The notes below the pieces were generated by a model, which worked only from the letters and a program-made list of their open reading frames with translations, was not told the DNA's origin and searched no databases. From Telmatospirillum sp. J64-1 (GTDB lineage: Bacteria > Pseudomonadota > Alphaproteobacteria > Rhodospirillales > Magnetospirillaceae), in contig NZ_SBHN01000023.1 in NCBI RefSeq assembly GCF_006980715.1, forward strand, positions 42,727 through 106,726: 64,000 bases of DNA, given 5' to 3'. This document shows, piece by piece, positions 9,321 through 19,873 of this stretch; positions within the stretch are counted from its first letter, which is position 1, and each line of letters begins with the position of its first letter. The translations under genes and the position numbers were made by a program.

Positions 9321-9505
9321 AAAATTACTTAGTACCTTGCCTGTGCGAAATAAACTATCATTTTGTGCATTGCGAAGAAAGGGGCAAAACGCTACAAGAG
9401 AGCGAGAAGTCCCGGCAGCTCACAGCCTGTGGGATTGAGATTGGGGTGTCGTGCGGCGTCTTCCAGCCTTTGGCGGGCGCCCTCGACCAAGGAAGGAGAA
9501 TCGGC

Positions 9506-10792
<1,287 letters not shown>

Positions 10793-10836
10793 TGTTTTGT
10801 GAAGAATCGTAAAGAAACGCTTTTGGCCCGCCTGCA

Positions 10837-10934
10837 CCTTTCGAGACGCCGCTTCGCGGCTCCTCAAGATGAGGCTAATTGTCAGAGAAAGACACCTCAC
10901 CCTGAGGAGGCCCGCAGGGCCGTCTCGAAGGATG
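10837..10934. repeat. Interspersed inverted repeat (CTTCGAGACGGC family)
   Basis: Two arms form a long imperfect inverted repeat: TTTCGAGACGCCGCTTCGCG near 10839 and, inverted, CCTGAGGAGGCCCGCAGGGC followed by CGTCTCGAAGG ending near 10931. Related copies occur at 44020-44069 and 60054-60164, always in gaps. This kind of element is common between genes in Alphaproteobacteria. Here it separates ccr from mcd and could form an mRNA hairpin. Confidence 0.75.
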
Positions 10935-11036
10935 CCTGGCGCTCAATCGTTTCTTTCACAAGCTCTGTCCGCGCAAACCAGTAAGGGGCCGGAGGATGCT
11001 TCCGCCCCACCCGCCTTTCCATCGGAGACCACACCC

Positions 11037-12701
11037 ATGAATGCCATCGCTCCGCAGGATGTGCTTCTCGCCGACCTTCTGCCCCTTTGTGCCTCCGCCC
11101 TCGGCTCCATCCGCAAAGTGCAGGATGCGGCCAAGCAGGGCGTGCTCCAGCTCGTGGCGCCGCAAGGAAAGATCGACGGCGCCCTGCTGGAGGCCAACCA
11201 ATTCGCCGCCCATGGCTATGCCTGGCTGGCGACCTATGTGGAAGCCCTGGCGCAGATGCTGGGCTGGGCCGAGCGCCTGAAGGAAGAGGGCAAGCTGGGC
11301 GAGTTGGAAAGCCTGATCCTTCAGGCCGCCTATGGCGAATATCTCGACCAGATCTTCGGCGGCATCCCCATGAGCCAGGGCGAAGTGGTCCGCCCCGCCG
11401 ATTTCGGCATCGCAGCCCCCCAGCGCCACAAGCTCAGCAGCCCGGAAATCGCGGCCCTGCGCGAGAACGGCAATACCGCCGCCGTGCGTAACCGCATCGC
11501 CGAACTGGCCGCCGACGGCAATTTCGGCGCACTGGGCCTGGGCGACGAGACGCTGGAGATGATTCGCGACCAATTCCGTCGCTTCAGCGAGGAACAGGTC
11601 ATCCCCCATGCCCATGAATGGCACCTGAAGGACGAACTGATCCCGCTTGACGTGGTCGAGCAGGTCGCCGAGATGGGCGTCTTCGGCCTCACCCTGCCCG
11701 AGGAATATGGCGGGCTTGGCATGGGCAAGACCGCCATGTGCGTGGTCACCGAGGAACTCTCGCGCGGCTATATCGGCGTCGGCAGCCTGGGCACCCGGTC
11801 GGAAATCGCGGGCGAACTGATCCGCCTGGGCGGTACCGAGGAGCAGAAGCGGCATTACCTGCCCAAGATCGCCTCGGGCGAGATCCTGCCCACCGCCGTC
11901 TTCACCGAGCCCAATACCGGCTCGGACCTCGGCTCCCTGCGCACCCGCGCGGTCAAGGAAGGCGACGTCTACAAGGTCACCGGTGCCAAGACCTGGATCA
12001 CCCATGCCGCCCGCACCGACATGATGACCCTGCTGGTGCGCACCGATCCCGACAGCAAGGATTGGCGCGGCCTGTCCATGTTCCTGGCCGAAAAGCCGCG
12101 CGGCACCGACGAGGATCCCTTCCCCGCCCAGGGCATGACCGGCGGCGAGATCAAGGTGCTGGGCTATCGCGGCATGAAGGAATACGAGTTGGGCTTCGAC
12201 GGTTTCGAAGTGCCCGCTGCCAACCTGCTGGGCGGTGTCGAGGGCCAGGGCTTCAAGCAGCTGATGGAAACCTTCGAATCGGCCCGCATCCAGACCGCCG
12301 CCCGCGCCGTCGGCGTGGCCCAATGTGCCATGGAAACCGGGATGCGCTACGCCCAGGAACGCATCCAGTTCGGCAAGCCGCTTTACGCCTTCCCCCGCGT
12401 CTCGGGCAAGCTGGCCTGGATGATCGTGGAAATCATGATCGCCCGCCAGCTCACCTATTTCTCGGCGCGCCAGAAGGACAGCGACAAGCGCTGCGACATC
12501 GAGGCCGGCATGGCCAAGCTGCTGGGCGCCCGCGTCGCCTGGTCCTGCGCCGACAACGCCCTGCAGATCCACGGCGGCAACGGCTATGCCGAGGAATACC
12601 CGATCAGCCGCATCCTCTGCGATGCCCGCATCCTCAACATCTTCGAGGGCGCGGCGGAGATCCAGGCCCAGGTCATCGCCCGCGGCTTGCTGGGGCGGTG
12701 A
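11037..12701 (+). CDS. mcd: (2S)-methylsuccinyl-CoA dehydrogenase (acyl-CoA dehydrogenase family)
   Basis: A 554-aa FAD acyl-CoA dehydrogenase that oxidises methylsuccinyl-CoA to mesaconyl-CoA. It is longer than ordinary 380-aa acyl-CoA dehydrogenases because of an N-terminal helical region of about 160 residues, a hallmark of Mcd. The core has LPEEYGGLGMG, FTEPNTGSDLGSLRTRA, TGAKTWITHAARTDM and the closing QIHGGNGYAEEYPISRILCDA. I chose the ATG at 11037 (GGAG 9 bases upstream). Position beside ccr and ecm supports the pathway call. A general acyl-CoA dehydrogenase is the alternative. Confidence 0.92.
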   Translation: MNAIAPQDVLLADLLPLCASALGSIRKVQDAAKQGVLQLVAPQGKIDGALLEANQFAAHGYAWLATYVEALAQMLGWAERLKEEGKLGELESLILQAAYGEYLDQIFGGIPMSQGEVVRPADFGIAAPQRHKLSSPEIAALRENGNTAAVRNRIAELAADGNFGALGLGDETLEMIRDQFRRFSEEQVIPHAHEWHLKDELIPLDVVEQVAEMGVFGLTLPEEYGGLGMGKTAMCVVTEELSRGYIGVGSLGTRSEIAGELIRLGGTEEQKRHYLPKIASGEILPTAVFTEPNTGSDLGSLRTRAVKEGDVYKVTGAKTWITHAARTDMMTLLVRTDPDSKDWRGLSMFLAEKPRGTDEDPFPAQGMTGGEIKVLGYRGMKEYELGFDGFEVPAANLLGGVEGQGFKQLMETFESARIQTAARAVGVAQCAMETGMRYAQERIQFGKPLYAFPRVSGKLAWMIVEIMIARQLTYFSARQKDSDKRCDIEAGMAKLLGARVAWSCADNALQIHGGNGYAEEYPISRILCDARILNIFEGAAEIQAQVIARGLLGR

Positions 12702-12790
12702 CCTGACCAGGGGAGCGGCATTCGAGGGGGGAGCCGCTCCCCTGCACCAACCCCCTGGTGCCGCCGGAGAATCCGCCCCATATTCGGGCG

Positions 12791-13540
12791 ATGACCGAAG
12801 CAGCCCTCGATGTCCGCGACCTGACCAAGTCCTTCGGGCCTGTCCAGGCGGTGCGCGGCCTGTCCTTTTCCGTGCCCGCAGGCTCCACCACGGCCCTGCT
12901 GGGCGGCAACGGCGCGGGCAAGACCACCACCATTTCCATGCTGCTGGGGCTGCTGCTGCCGAGTTCGGGCAGCATCCGCGTGCTGGGTGAGGACATGGTA
13001 CGCCACCGCCACCGGGTGCTGCCGCGGCTGAATTTCTCCTCGCCCTATGTCGACCTACCCCATCGCCTGAGCGTGCGCGAGAATCTGGTCGTCTACGGCC
13101 ATCTCTACGGCATCCGCAACCTTAAGCAGCGCATCGCGCAACTGGCCGAGGAACTGGACCTGACGGACCTGCTGAAACGCCCGGCGGGCAAGCTGTCGGC
13201 GGGGCAAAAGACGCGGGTGGCGCTGGCGAAGGCCCTGCTGAACGAGCCTGATCTGCTGCTTCTGGATGAGCCCACCGCCTCGCTCGACCCCGATACCGCC
13301 GATTGGGTCCGCGGCTGGTTCCAGGCCTATCAGCAACGCACCGGCGCGACGATCCTGCTGGCCTCGCACAACATGACCGAGGTCGAGCGCATGTGCGACA
13401 ACGTGCTGATGATGCGTGCCGGAGAGATCGTCGATCAGGGATCGCCCCAGGACCTGCTGTCGCGCTATGGCCGCGAGACCATGGAGGACGTCTTCCTCGA
13501 CATCGCCCGCTCGCGCCGCAAGGACGAGGCCGTGCAATGA
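12791..13540 (+). CDS. ABC-2 type exporter, ATP-binding subunit
   Basis: A 249-aa ABC ATPase. Walker A is GGNGAGKT (residues 38-45), the signature is LSAGQKTRV near 134, Walker B is LLLLDEPTASLD near 155, and the switch His is in LLASHNMTEVE. It pairs with the permease whose start overlaps its stop by four bases (ATGA at 13537), so the two are translationally coupled. The family resembles Nod/YadG-type exporters of drugs or polysaccharides; the substrate is unknown. A GTG at 12758 is an alternative start, but the ATG fits the domain boundary better. Confidence 0.9.
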   Translation: MTEAALDVRDLTKSFGPVQAVRGLSFSVPAGSTTALLGGNGAGKTTTISMLLGLLLPSSGSIRVLGEDMVRHRHRVLPRLNFSSPYVDLPHRLSVRENLVVYGHLYGIRNLKQRIAQLAEELDLTDLLKRPAGKLSAGQKTRVALAKALLNEPDLLLLDEPTASLDPDTADWVRGWFQAYQQRTGATILLASHNMTEVERMCDNVLMMRAGEIVDQGSPQDLLSRYGRETMEDVFLDIARSRRKDEAVQ

Positions 13541-14370
13541 CCCGGCAGGTCCGCCATCATGCCAGCACTTGGTCGGGCTTCTCGCCCCGACGGGTCTACG
13601 CCCTGGTGCTGCGCCATGTCTTCGTGCTGCGCGGGTCCTGGCCCCGCCTTGTTGAGATGGCCTATTGGCCCACCGTGCAGATGGTCATGTGGGGCTTCAT
13701 CACCCAGTTCTTCGCCGGCCATTCCGACTGGGTGGCGCAGGCAGCCGGCGTACTGCTGGCCGCCGTGCTGCTGTGGGACGTGATGTTCCGGGGCAATCTG
13801 GGCCTGTCGCTGTCCTTCATGGAAGAGATGTGGTCGCGCAACCTGGGCCATCTGGCGGTCAGCCCCCTGCGCCCCGGCGAGATGGTCGTCGCCCTGATGA
13901 CCATGAGCCTGCTGCGCACCACCATCGGCCTGCTGCCCGCCGCCCTGCTGGCGATCCCGCTCTATCACTACAACATCTTCACCCTGGGCCTGCCGCTGGT
14001 CGCCTTCTTCGGCAATCTGCTGGTCACCGGCTGGGCGGTGGGGCTGGCCGTTTCCGCCATGGTGCTGCGCTTCGGCCTGGGCGCGGAAAGCCTGGCCTGG
14101 GCGCTGATCTTCGCCCTGGCGCCGTTGAGCGGCATCTACTATCCAATCGAGGTGCTGCCGCACTGGCTGCAACCCGTCGCCTGGGCGCTGCCGGCCTCCC
14201 ACGTCTTCGAAGGCATGCGCTCGGTCCTGTTCGGCCACGGCTTCCGCTGGGACCTGCTGTTCAACGCTGTGGCGCTGAACGCCCTCTATCTCGGCAGCGC
14301 CACAATCCTGTTCCTGTGGGTCCACCACATCGCCCGCAAGCGCGGCCTGCTGCTGAATATGGGCGAATGA
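13537..14370 (+). CDS. ABC-2 type transporter permease
   Basis: A 277-aa inner-membrane protein with about six hydrophobic segments, partner of the preceding ATPase. Typical ABC-2 features include the cytosolic N-terminus, the segment LWDVMFRGNLGLSLSFMEEM and the late LAPLSGIYYPIEVLPHWLQP motif found in YadH/NodJ-like permeases. The start codon overlaps the upstream stop (ATGA). Together they should form a homodimeric two-component exporter with unknown cargo. Confidence 0.9.
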   Translation: MTRQVRHHASTWSGFSPRRVYALVLRHVFVLRGSWPRLVEMAYWPTVQMVMWGFITQFFAGHSDWVAQAAGVLLAAVLLWDVMFRGNLGLSLSFMEEMWSRNLGHLAVSPLRPGEMVVALMTMSLLRTTIGLLPAALLAIPLYHYNIFTLGLPLVAFFGNLLVTGWAVGLAVSAMVLRFGLGAESLAWALIFALAPLSGIYYPIEVLPHWLQPVAWALPASHVFEGMRSVLFGHGFRWDLLFNAVALNALYLGSATILFLWVHHIARKRGLLLNMGE

Positions 14371-14457
14371 CTAAAAGATCAGGCTGAGCAGCCCGACCAC
14401 GACGATCAGGCCGATCAGGAAAATGATGAGAACGGTGCGACCGAGGCAACCGAACAT
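14371..14457 (-). CDS. Tiny membrane protein, 28 aa (paralogue of 14474-14569)
   Basis: A 28-codon reading frame, too short for most gene finders. It encodes MFGCLGRTVLI followed by one hydrophobic helix and ends SLIF. A strong site, GAGGAGG, lies five bases before the ATG. It is 16 bases downstream of a similar 31-aa gene and shares the pattern MF..(I/L)G(R/K)T.L.IF.IGL.VV.GL..L. The near-perfect ribosome site and the paralogue make it likely to be real. Possible roles are a small regulator of a membrane complex or a hydrophobic toxin-like peptide. Its stop codon directly abuts the converging permease gene. Confidence 0.6.
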   Translation of the reverse strand: MFGCLGRTVLIIFLIGLIVVVGLLSLIF

Positions 14458-14473
14458 CGTTACCTCCTCGACA

Positions 14474-14569
14474 TCAGAACAGCGAGACGAGAAGCGCGAT
14501 CAATCCGATCACGACCAGCAGCCCGATCACGAAAATCGCCAGCGCCGTCTTACCGATGAATTCGAACAT
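14474..14569 (-). CDS. Tiny membrane protein, 31 aa
   Basis: A 31-aa peptide starting MFEFIGKTALAIF, with a single strongly hydrophobic helix and ending LVSLF. AAGGAGG stands 7 bases before the ATG at 14569. It is the upstream member of a tandem pair of related micro-proteins. Both have a positively charged residue at position 7 before the helix, which suggests an N-in single-span topology. No function can be assigned. Confidence 0.62.
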   Translation of the reverse strand: MFEFIGKTALAIFVIGLLVVIGLIALLVSLF

Positions 14570-14733
14570 CCGAGCCTCCTTCCTTTGGAGCGGCCAAGCG
14601 CGCGGAGGCGCGCACTTGGACAGGGCGCAAAAATCTTCCCGGAGCGTGAGGCAGCGTCCCTGCATCACGTTCTAGAAAGTGAACGCACGGCAACCCGGAA
14701 AGGTTCGGAGGTTTTGCTTCGGCGGAAGCTGGA

Positions 14734-16200
14734 TCAGCGCTGGGCTATCCGCGCCACGGTAGCCGTGGTCGAGAAACCGGCCTGCAATTCGGCCAGCACC
14801 ACGCGCCCGCCCCAGCCCTGGACCAAGTCGGCGCCGACCACCTTGTCGATGGTGTAGTCCGCCCCCTTGACCAGCACGTCGGGGCGCAAGCCCTCGATCA
14901 CCCGCAAGGGGGTATCCTCGCCGAAGATCACTACCGCATCAACCGAGGACAGCGAGGCCAGCACGGTGGCGCGGGCGGCTTCCGACTGGACGGGACGCTG
15001 GGGGCCCTTCAGGCGCGAGACGGAAGCATCGGAATTCAGCCCCACCACCAGCCGGTCGCAGGCGGCCCGGGCCTGGGCCAGCAGCGAGACATGGCCGGGA
15101 TGCAGCAGGTCGAAGCAGCCATTGGTGAAGCCCACGCGCAGGCCCTTGCGGCGCCATTGCGCGATGCGGTCCTTCGCCGCTTCCAGGGTCAGCACCTTGC
15201 TTTCGGCGCTGGTGAGATCGCTGTGATGCAGGGCGGCGATAAGATCGGCGGCATAGGCGACGGCGGTCCCGACCTTGCCGACCACGATACCGGCGGCGGT
15301 ATTGGCGAGCCGCGCCGCATCCTCCAGCGGCACGCCCGCCGCGACGGCGGCGGCGACGGTGGCGATCACCGTGTCCCCGGCGCCCGAGACGTCGAAGACC
15401 TCGCGCGCTTCGGCGGGCAGGTGGCGCACCGCGCCGTCCTCGGTCACCAGGGTCATGCCGTCCTGGCTGCGAGTGACCAGCACGGCGGGGACCTCGCAGC
15501 TGGTCATCAGCCAGCGCGCCGCCGTGACGATGTCGTCATCGCTGCCGACCGGCATCTTGGTCGCCTCGGCCAGTTCCTTGCGGTTGGGCGTCAGCAGGCT
15601 GGCGCCGCGATAGATGGTGTAGTTAGTGCCCTTAGGATCGACAATCACCGGCTTGCCGGCAACACGGGCGGCGGCGATCAGCCGTTGCAGCACGGTCGGA
15701 GAGAAGACACCCTTGCCGTAATCCGACAGCAGCAGGACCGAAGCCTCGCCCACCAGCCGCTCGACATGCTGGATCAGCTGCTCGCGCGTATGTTCCGACA
15801 GCGGCGCCGAGGTTTCCTGGTCGGCCCGCAACAATTGCTGGCTGCCCGCGACATAGCGGATCTTCACCGTAGTCTGCCGCCCCTGCTCCACCACCAGGCA
15901 GGGATCGACATCGGAATGCTCGCCGACCAGCCCGGCCAGGTCGCGCCCCGCCACGTCGTCGCCGATCACCGAGACGAAAGCCGGTGCCGCCCCCAGGGCC
16001 ACCAGATTGCGCACCACGTTGCCGGCACCACCCAGCATGGTGCTGTCGCGCTGGATGCGCAGCACGGGGATCGGCGCCTCGGGGGAAATGCGCTCCACCT
16101 CGCCATAGACGAAGCGGTCGAGCATCACATCCCCGACGCAGAGCACGGCGGCCCCGTTCAGATTTTCCACATGGGCGGCAAGCAGGGACTGGTCGGTCAT
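14734..16200 (-). CDS. hldE: Bifunctional heptose-7-phosphate kinase / heptose-1-phosphate adenylyltransferase
   Basis: A 488-aa fusion enzyme making ADP-heptose for the lipopolysaccharide core. The N-terminal ribokinase-type domain (1-320) has [23 protein letters not shown] and the C-terminal [19 protein letters not shown]-binding motif. The C-terminal cytidylyltransferase-like domain (345-488) has [19 protein letters not shown] and [11 protein letters not shown]. Length equals that of E. coli HldE (477 aa) within normal variation. It implies a heptose-containing LPS. The nearby UDP-glucuronate decarboxylase gene fits a cell-envelope sugar neighbourhood. Confidence 0.95.
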   Translation of the reverse strand: MTDQSLLAAHVENLNGAAVLCVGDVMLDRFVYGEVERISPEAPIPVLRIQRDSTMLGGAGNVVRNLVALGAAPAFVSVIGDDVAGRDLAGLVGEHSDVDPCLVVEQGRQTTVKIRYVAGSQQLLRADQETSAPLSEHTREQLIQHVERLVGEASVLLLSDYGKGVFSPTVLQRLIAAARVAGKPVIVDPKGTNYTIYRGASLLTPNRKELAEATKMPVGSDDDIVTAARWLMTSCEVPAVLVTRSQDGMTLVTEDGAVRHLPAEAREVFDVSGAGDTVIATVAAAVAAGVPLEDAARLANTAAGIVVGKVGTAVAYAADLIAALHHSDLTSAESKVLTLEAAKDRIAQWRRKGLRVGFTNGCFDLLHPGHVSLLAQARAACDRLVVGLNSDASVSRLKGPQRPVQSEAARATVLASLSSVDAVVIFGEDTPLRVIEGLRPDVLVKGADYTIDKVVGADLVQGWGGRVVLAELQAGFSTTATVARIAQR

Positions 16201-16303
16201 GAAATCGGGTCCTTCGGCAAGCGCGGCAAAGCAGCCGGCTTGCCCTAGCGCAACTGACGCTTCCGCGCAAGCGGAAGGGTGCAGGAAAGACGTAAAGAGA
16301 GGG

Positions 16304-17902
16304 TTACCGGTCCGCCAGAACCCGTTCCAGCGGCAGCATGATCGTCACGGTCGTGCCCCGGCCGACCGTGCTGGACAGGTTGAGCCGCCCACCATGCAAT
16401 TCGATGAAGCGGCGCGCCAAGGGCAGGCCCAGGCCGGTGCCGCGTTCCCCGCTGAGGGCACTATTGCCCGCCTGCCCGAAGGGCTCCAGCACGGTGGCGA
16501 TCTTGTCGGCGGGAATGCCCATGCCGTTGTCCCGCACCTCCAGGCACAGCATCCCGTCCTCATGGCGCATTCCCAGCACCACGCAGCCGCCCGGCGGCGT
16601 GAACTTGACGGCATTGGACAGAAGGTTCAGCAGCGCCTGGCGCAGCAGCCGCACATCCCCCCGCACCGCGGGCATCCGTTCGGGCAGGTCGCGCTGCAGG
16701 CTCACCCCGCCGCGCGCGGCCCGATCGGCCAGCATCGACAGGACATGGCGGATTTCCTCGTCCAGATCGACCCGTTCCTCGTGCAGTTCCATGCGCCCGG
16801 CTTCGATCTTGGACAGGTCCAGGATGTCGTTGATCAGCCCCAGCAGATGCTGCCCCGAGAAATGGATGTCGGCGGCATATTCGGCATAGCGGGCATGCCC
16901 CAGCGGACCGAAGAACTGCCCCGTCAGCACTTCCGAGAAGCCGAGGATGGCATTGAGCGGCGTGCGCAATTCGTGGCTCATATTGGCCAGGAAATCGGAC
17001 TTGGCGGCATTGTTCCGCTCGGCCCGGGCCTTGGCCTCGGTTAGTTCCTGCTCCAGGCGCTTATGCTCGCTGATGTCCTGGACCAGCGTGAAATATCCCA
17101 GCACCCGTCCGTCGGCACTGACATGCGGCACCAGATTGGCGCAGTACCAGCTTTCGCCGTCCACCTGTGAGATGCCCTCGAACCGCGCCGGATGCCCCGC
17201 CAGCACCCTGTCGACATCGGGCTTGATACGGTTATAGACGGTTTCGCCCAGCAGATCGGACAGGCGCTTGCCGACGATATCCTCGGCCGGCAGGCCGTAG
17301 AATTCCTCGTAGCGGCGATTGACGAACTGGAAGATTTCGTCGGCATCCACATAGGAAACCAGGGCCGGTACGGAATCGGCGATCAGCCGGATCCGTTCGG
17401 CGGCCAGCAGGGCCTCTTCCTCGGCCAGCTTGCGGTCGGTGATGTCCACATGCATCACCAGCGCCCCCTGCAGCACCCGTTCCGTGCCGTCCCCTTGCGT
17501 GCCCGGCAGCCTTTTGCGATGCAACGGGGAGACATAGCAGCGGAACCAGCGCCTCACCGGACCGGCGAGGAAAGCGTATTCCATCTGGTAATTCGCCAGA
17601 AGGCCGTCCAGGACCGAGCGGACCCCCTGGACGATCTCCTCCGCCTCGGCGGGATCATTCCTCATGATCGCGGCATAGAGGGAAAGATAATCGGCACCCA
17701 CGCCGGAAAGGGCCGGGTCGATGCCGTTGAGGGCGGCAAAGCGGGTCCAGGCGGCATTGACGGCGAGAACCGTGCCTTTGCGGTCAAGGACAGCCACATG
17801 GGCCGGCACGGCATCGAGGAAATCGCCAAAGGCGCCCTCGTCCAGCACCATGCCCAGTGCCTCGCCTGCAACGTCCGTCGGCAGGAAACGTAGCGACGAC
17901 AT
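16304..17902 (-). CDS. PAS-domain sensor histidine kinase (soluble)
   Basis: A 532-aa cytosolic histidine kinase without membrane segments. It has a PAS-like region at about 25-150 with an insertion, a second PAS with PAC (160-285, including [20 protein letters not shown]), then HisKA with the phospho-acceptor [18 protein letters not shown]. The HATPase domain shows [20 protein letters not shown] and [10 protein letters not shown] prefer the ATG at 17902 (GAGGG upstream) over one 27 bases earlier. There is no adjacent response regulator, so the partner is unknown. Confidence 0.9.
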   Translation of the reverse strand: MSSLRFLPTDVAGEALGMVLDEGAFGDFLDAVPAHVAVLDRKGTVLAVNAAWTRFAALNGIDPALSGVGADYLSLYAAIMRNDPAEAEEIVQGVRSVLDGLLANYQMEYAFLAGPVRRWFRCYVSPLHRKRLPGTQGDGTERVLQGALVMHVDITDRKLAEEEALLAAERIRLIADSVPALVSYVDADEIFQFVNRRYEEFYGLPAEDIVGKRLSDLLGETVYNRIKPDVDRVLAGHPARFEGISQVDGESWYCANLVPHVSADGRVLGYFTLVQDISEHKRLEQELTEAKARAERNNAAKSDFLANMSHELRTPLNAILGFSEVLTGQFFGPLGHARYAEYAADIHFSGQHLLGLINDILDLSKIEAGRMELHEERVDLDEEIRHVLSMLADRAARGGVSLQRDLPERMPAVRGDVRLLRQALLNLLSNAVKFTPPGGCVVLGMRHEDGMLCLEVRDNGMGIPADKIATVLEPFGQAGNSALSGERGTGLGLPLARRFIELHGGRLNLSSTVGRGTTVTIMLPLERVLADR

Positions 17903-18016
17903 TTTTCCCTCAAATAGCCTCCAGGCCATCCCCGCAGACAGTATGGCCGGATAGAACCTATTAACATAGAAGGAAAAATCGTGCCACCCGCACCCGCCGC
18001 GGACGGGCCTGGACGG

Positions 18017-18958
18017 TTACATCATCATCTGACGGAAATAATTGACCGTCTCCCGCAAGCCGTCTTCCAGCGGCACCTTGGGTTCCCAGCCCATTTCCTC
18101 GCGCGCCACGGTGATGTCGGGACGGCGCTGGGTCGGGTCGTCGACCGGCAGCGGCCTGAATTCGATGCGCGAGCGGGAATTGGTCTGGCGCAGCACCATC
18201 TCGGCCAGTTCCAGCATGGTGAACTCGCCGGGATTGCCCACATTGACCGGCCCGGTCAGCTTGGGATGGTCCATAAGCCGGACGAAGGCCTCGATCATGT
18301 CGTCCACATAGCAGAAGGAACGGGTCTGCTGGCCGTCGCCATAGATGGTAATGGGCTCGCCCTTCAGCGCCTGGACGACGAAGTTCGACACCACGCGGCC
18401 GTCATTAGGGTGCATGCGCGGGCCATAGGTGTTGAAGATGCGCGCCACGCGGATCTCCACATTGTGCTGGCGGTGATAGTCAAAGAACAGCGTCTCGGCG
18501 CAGCGCTTGCCCTCGTCGTAGCAGGCGCGCGGGCCGATGGGATTGACGTTGCCCCAATAGGCTTCGACCTGGGGATGGACCAGCGGATTGCCGTAGACCT
18601 CGCTGGTCGAGGCCTGGAAGATCTTGGCCCGCGTGCGTTTGGCCAGGCCCAGCATGTTGATGGCGCCATGCACGCTGGTCTTGGTCGTCTGGACCGGGTC
18701 GAACTGGTAGTGGATGGGCGAGGCCGGGCAGGCGAGATTGTAGATTTCGTCCACTTCCACATAAAGCGGGAAGGTGACGTCGTGGCGCATGACCTCGAAG
18801 CGGGGATTGTCCATCAGACGGGCCACATTCTCGCGCCGGCCGGTGAAGTAATTGTCGACGCACAAGACGTCATGGCCGTCGGCCAGAAGACGCTCGCAAA
18901 GATGGGAGCCCAGAAAGCCGGCCCCGCCGGTGACGAGAATGCGTTTTGAAACCTGCAT
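18017..18958 (-). CDS. uxs: UDP-glucuronate decarboxylase (UDP-xylose synthase)
   Basis: A 313-aa short-chain dehydrogenase/epimerase that converts UDP-glucuronate to UDP-xylose. The NAD site is [17 protein letters not shown] near the N-terminus, the catalytic pair is in ACYDEGKR (Tyr-x-x-x-Lys), and the family-specific [16 protein letters not shown] and [17 protein letters not shown] are present. It probably feeds LPS or exopolysaccharide with xylose or arabinose. The gene is single, with a short gap to the phosphatase gene upstream on the same strand. Confidence 0.92.
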   Translation of the reverse strand: MQVSKRILVTGGAGFLGSHLCERLLADGHDVLCVDNYFTGRRENVARLMDNPRFEVMRHDVTFPLYVEVDEIYNLACPASPIHYQFDPVQTTKTSVHGAINMLGLAKRTRAKIFQASTSEVYGNPLVHPQVEAYWGNVNPIGPRACYDEGKRCAETLFFDYHRQHNVEIRVARIFNTYGPRMHPNDGRVVSNFVVQALKGEPITIYGDGQQTRSFCYVDDMIEAFVRLMDHPKLTGPVNVGNPGEFTMLELAEMVLRQTNSRSRIEFRPLPVDDPTQRRPDITVAREEMGWEPKVPLEDGLRETVNYFRQMMM

Positions 18959-19014
18959 AGTCCTTGCGCCTCCTTAGCCGGGTTCAGGGAGGGGCGCCCG
19001 GAAAGGCGCCGCCT

Positions 19015-19764
19015 TCAAGTCTGTAGAAACCGCTGGCGCTCTCCCTCGAGCGCCAGCGCCGTCAGTCGTCCGCTGGCATAGGCACCGGTATCGATGCCGA
19101 TGCGGTTGGTGCGTGTCTCGGGGCGGGGGACGATGGTATGGCCGTGCACCACCACCTTGCCGAAATCCGCCTTCGATTCGAGGAAGTCGCCCCGGATCCA
19201 CATCAGGTCCGCCGGATTCTGGCGCTCCAGCGGAATCCCGGGCCGCACGCCCGCATGGGCGAAGAAGTAGTCCCCCTCCTGGTGGCTGACCGCCAGCCCT
19301 TCCAGGAAAGCCTTGTGTTCCGGAGGCAGGGCCGCCTCCAGCGCCAGCCGCAGGGCCTCGGTTTCGCCCAGAGTGGCCGGCATTTCCGGTGTTTCCCCCA
19401 GATAGCTTCCCAGGGTTTCCAGCCCGCCATTGATCAGCCAAGTCGGCCCCACCGCCTGTCCCTGCAGGAAGCGCAGAAGGAAATCCTCGTGATTTCCCCG
19501 CAGGGTTTTCCATTCGAAGCCGGGCGCGGGACCGGCCACCAGCCGGTCCAGCACTTCGCGCGAATGGGCGCCGCGATCGATGTAGTCGCCCAGGAAAACC
19601 ACCAGCCGCCGCGAGGCGCTGGCCTGTTCGGCATCGTCTTCGATCAGGGCGAGCAATGAATCCAGCAAGTCGGCACGGCCGTGGACGTCACCGATGGCGT
19701 AGACAATACTGCCGTCAGGAACACAAGACATGCGGGCTGCTCTCTTGATCGGGCTGAAAAACAT
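19015..19764 (-). CDS. PPP-family serine/threonine (or bis-phosphate) phosphatase
   Basis: A 249-aa metallophosphatase. The signature motifs of the PPP family are all present: GDVHGRADLL, GDYIDRG and LRGNHEDFLLRF, then VVHGHTIV near 208, giving the bimetal ligands. Bacterial relatives include PrpA and ApaH-like enzymes, which act on phosphoproteins or diadenosine nucleotides. An upstream ATG at 19764 has GAGGAG close by; an internal ATG (19731, MSCVPDG) is possible. The gene diverges from the EAL-like pair. Confidence 0.9.
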   Translation of the reverse strand: MFFSPIKRAARMSCVPDGSIVYAIGDVHGRADLLDSLLALIEDDAEQASASRRLVVFLGDYIDRGAHSREVLDRLVAGPAPGFEWKTLRGNHEDFLLRFLQGQAVGPTWLINGGLETLGSYLGETPEMPATLGETEALRLALEAALPPEHKAFLEGLAVSHQEGDYFFAHAGVRPGIPLERQNPADLMWIRGDFLESKADFGKVVVHGHTIVPRPETRTNRIGIDTGAYASGRLTALALEGERQRFLQT

Positions 19765-19873
19765 TTCTCCTCTGGTTGTAAACGGTGCACGATGCTATGA
19801 CTTTGCCGTAACATCGGCCGTCTACCCGTGCGCGGCAAGCGGGGCAGATGGGTAGCGACGAAAGGCACGGGGG

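Noticed and set aside
7253..9505. Very long plus-strand frame antisense to ecm, joined upstream of ccr
   Set aside because: High G+C leaves the opposite strand of a real gene free of stop codons. Its translation has no family motif, and ccr has its own start with a ribosome site at 9506.
10956..12572. 538-aa minus-strand frame opposite mcd
   Set aside because: Shadow of the acyl-CoA dehydrogenase gene; the translation is low-complexity with no recognisable domain.
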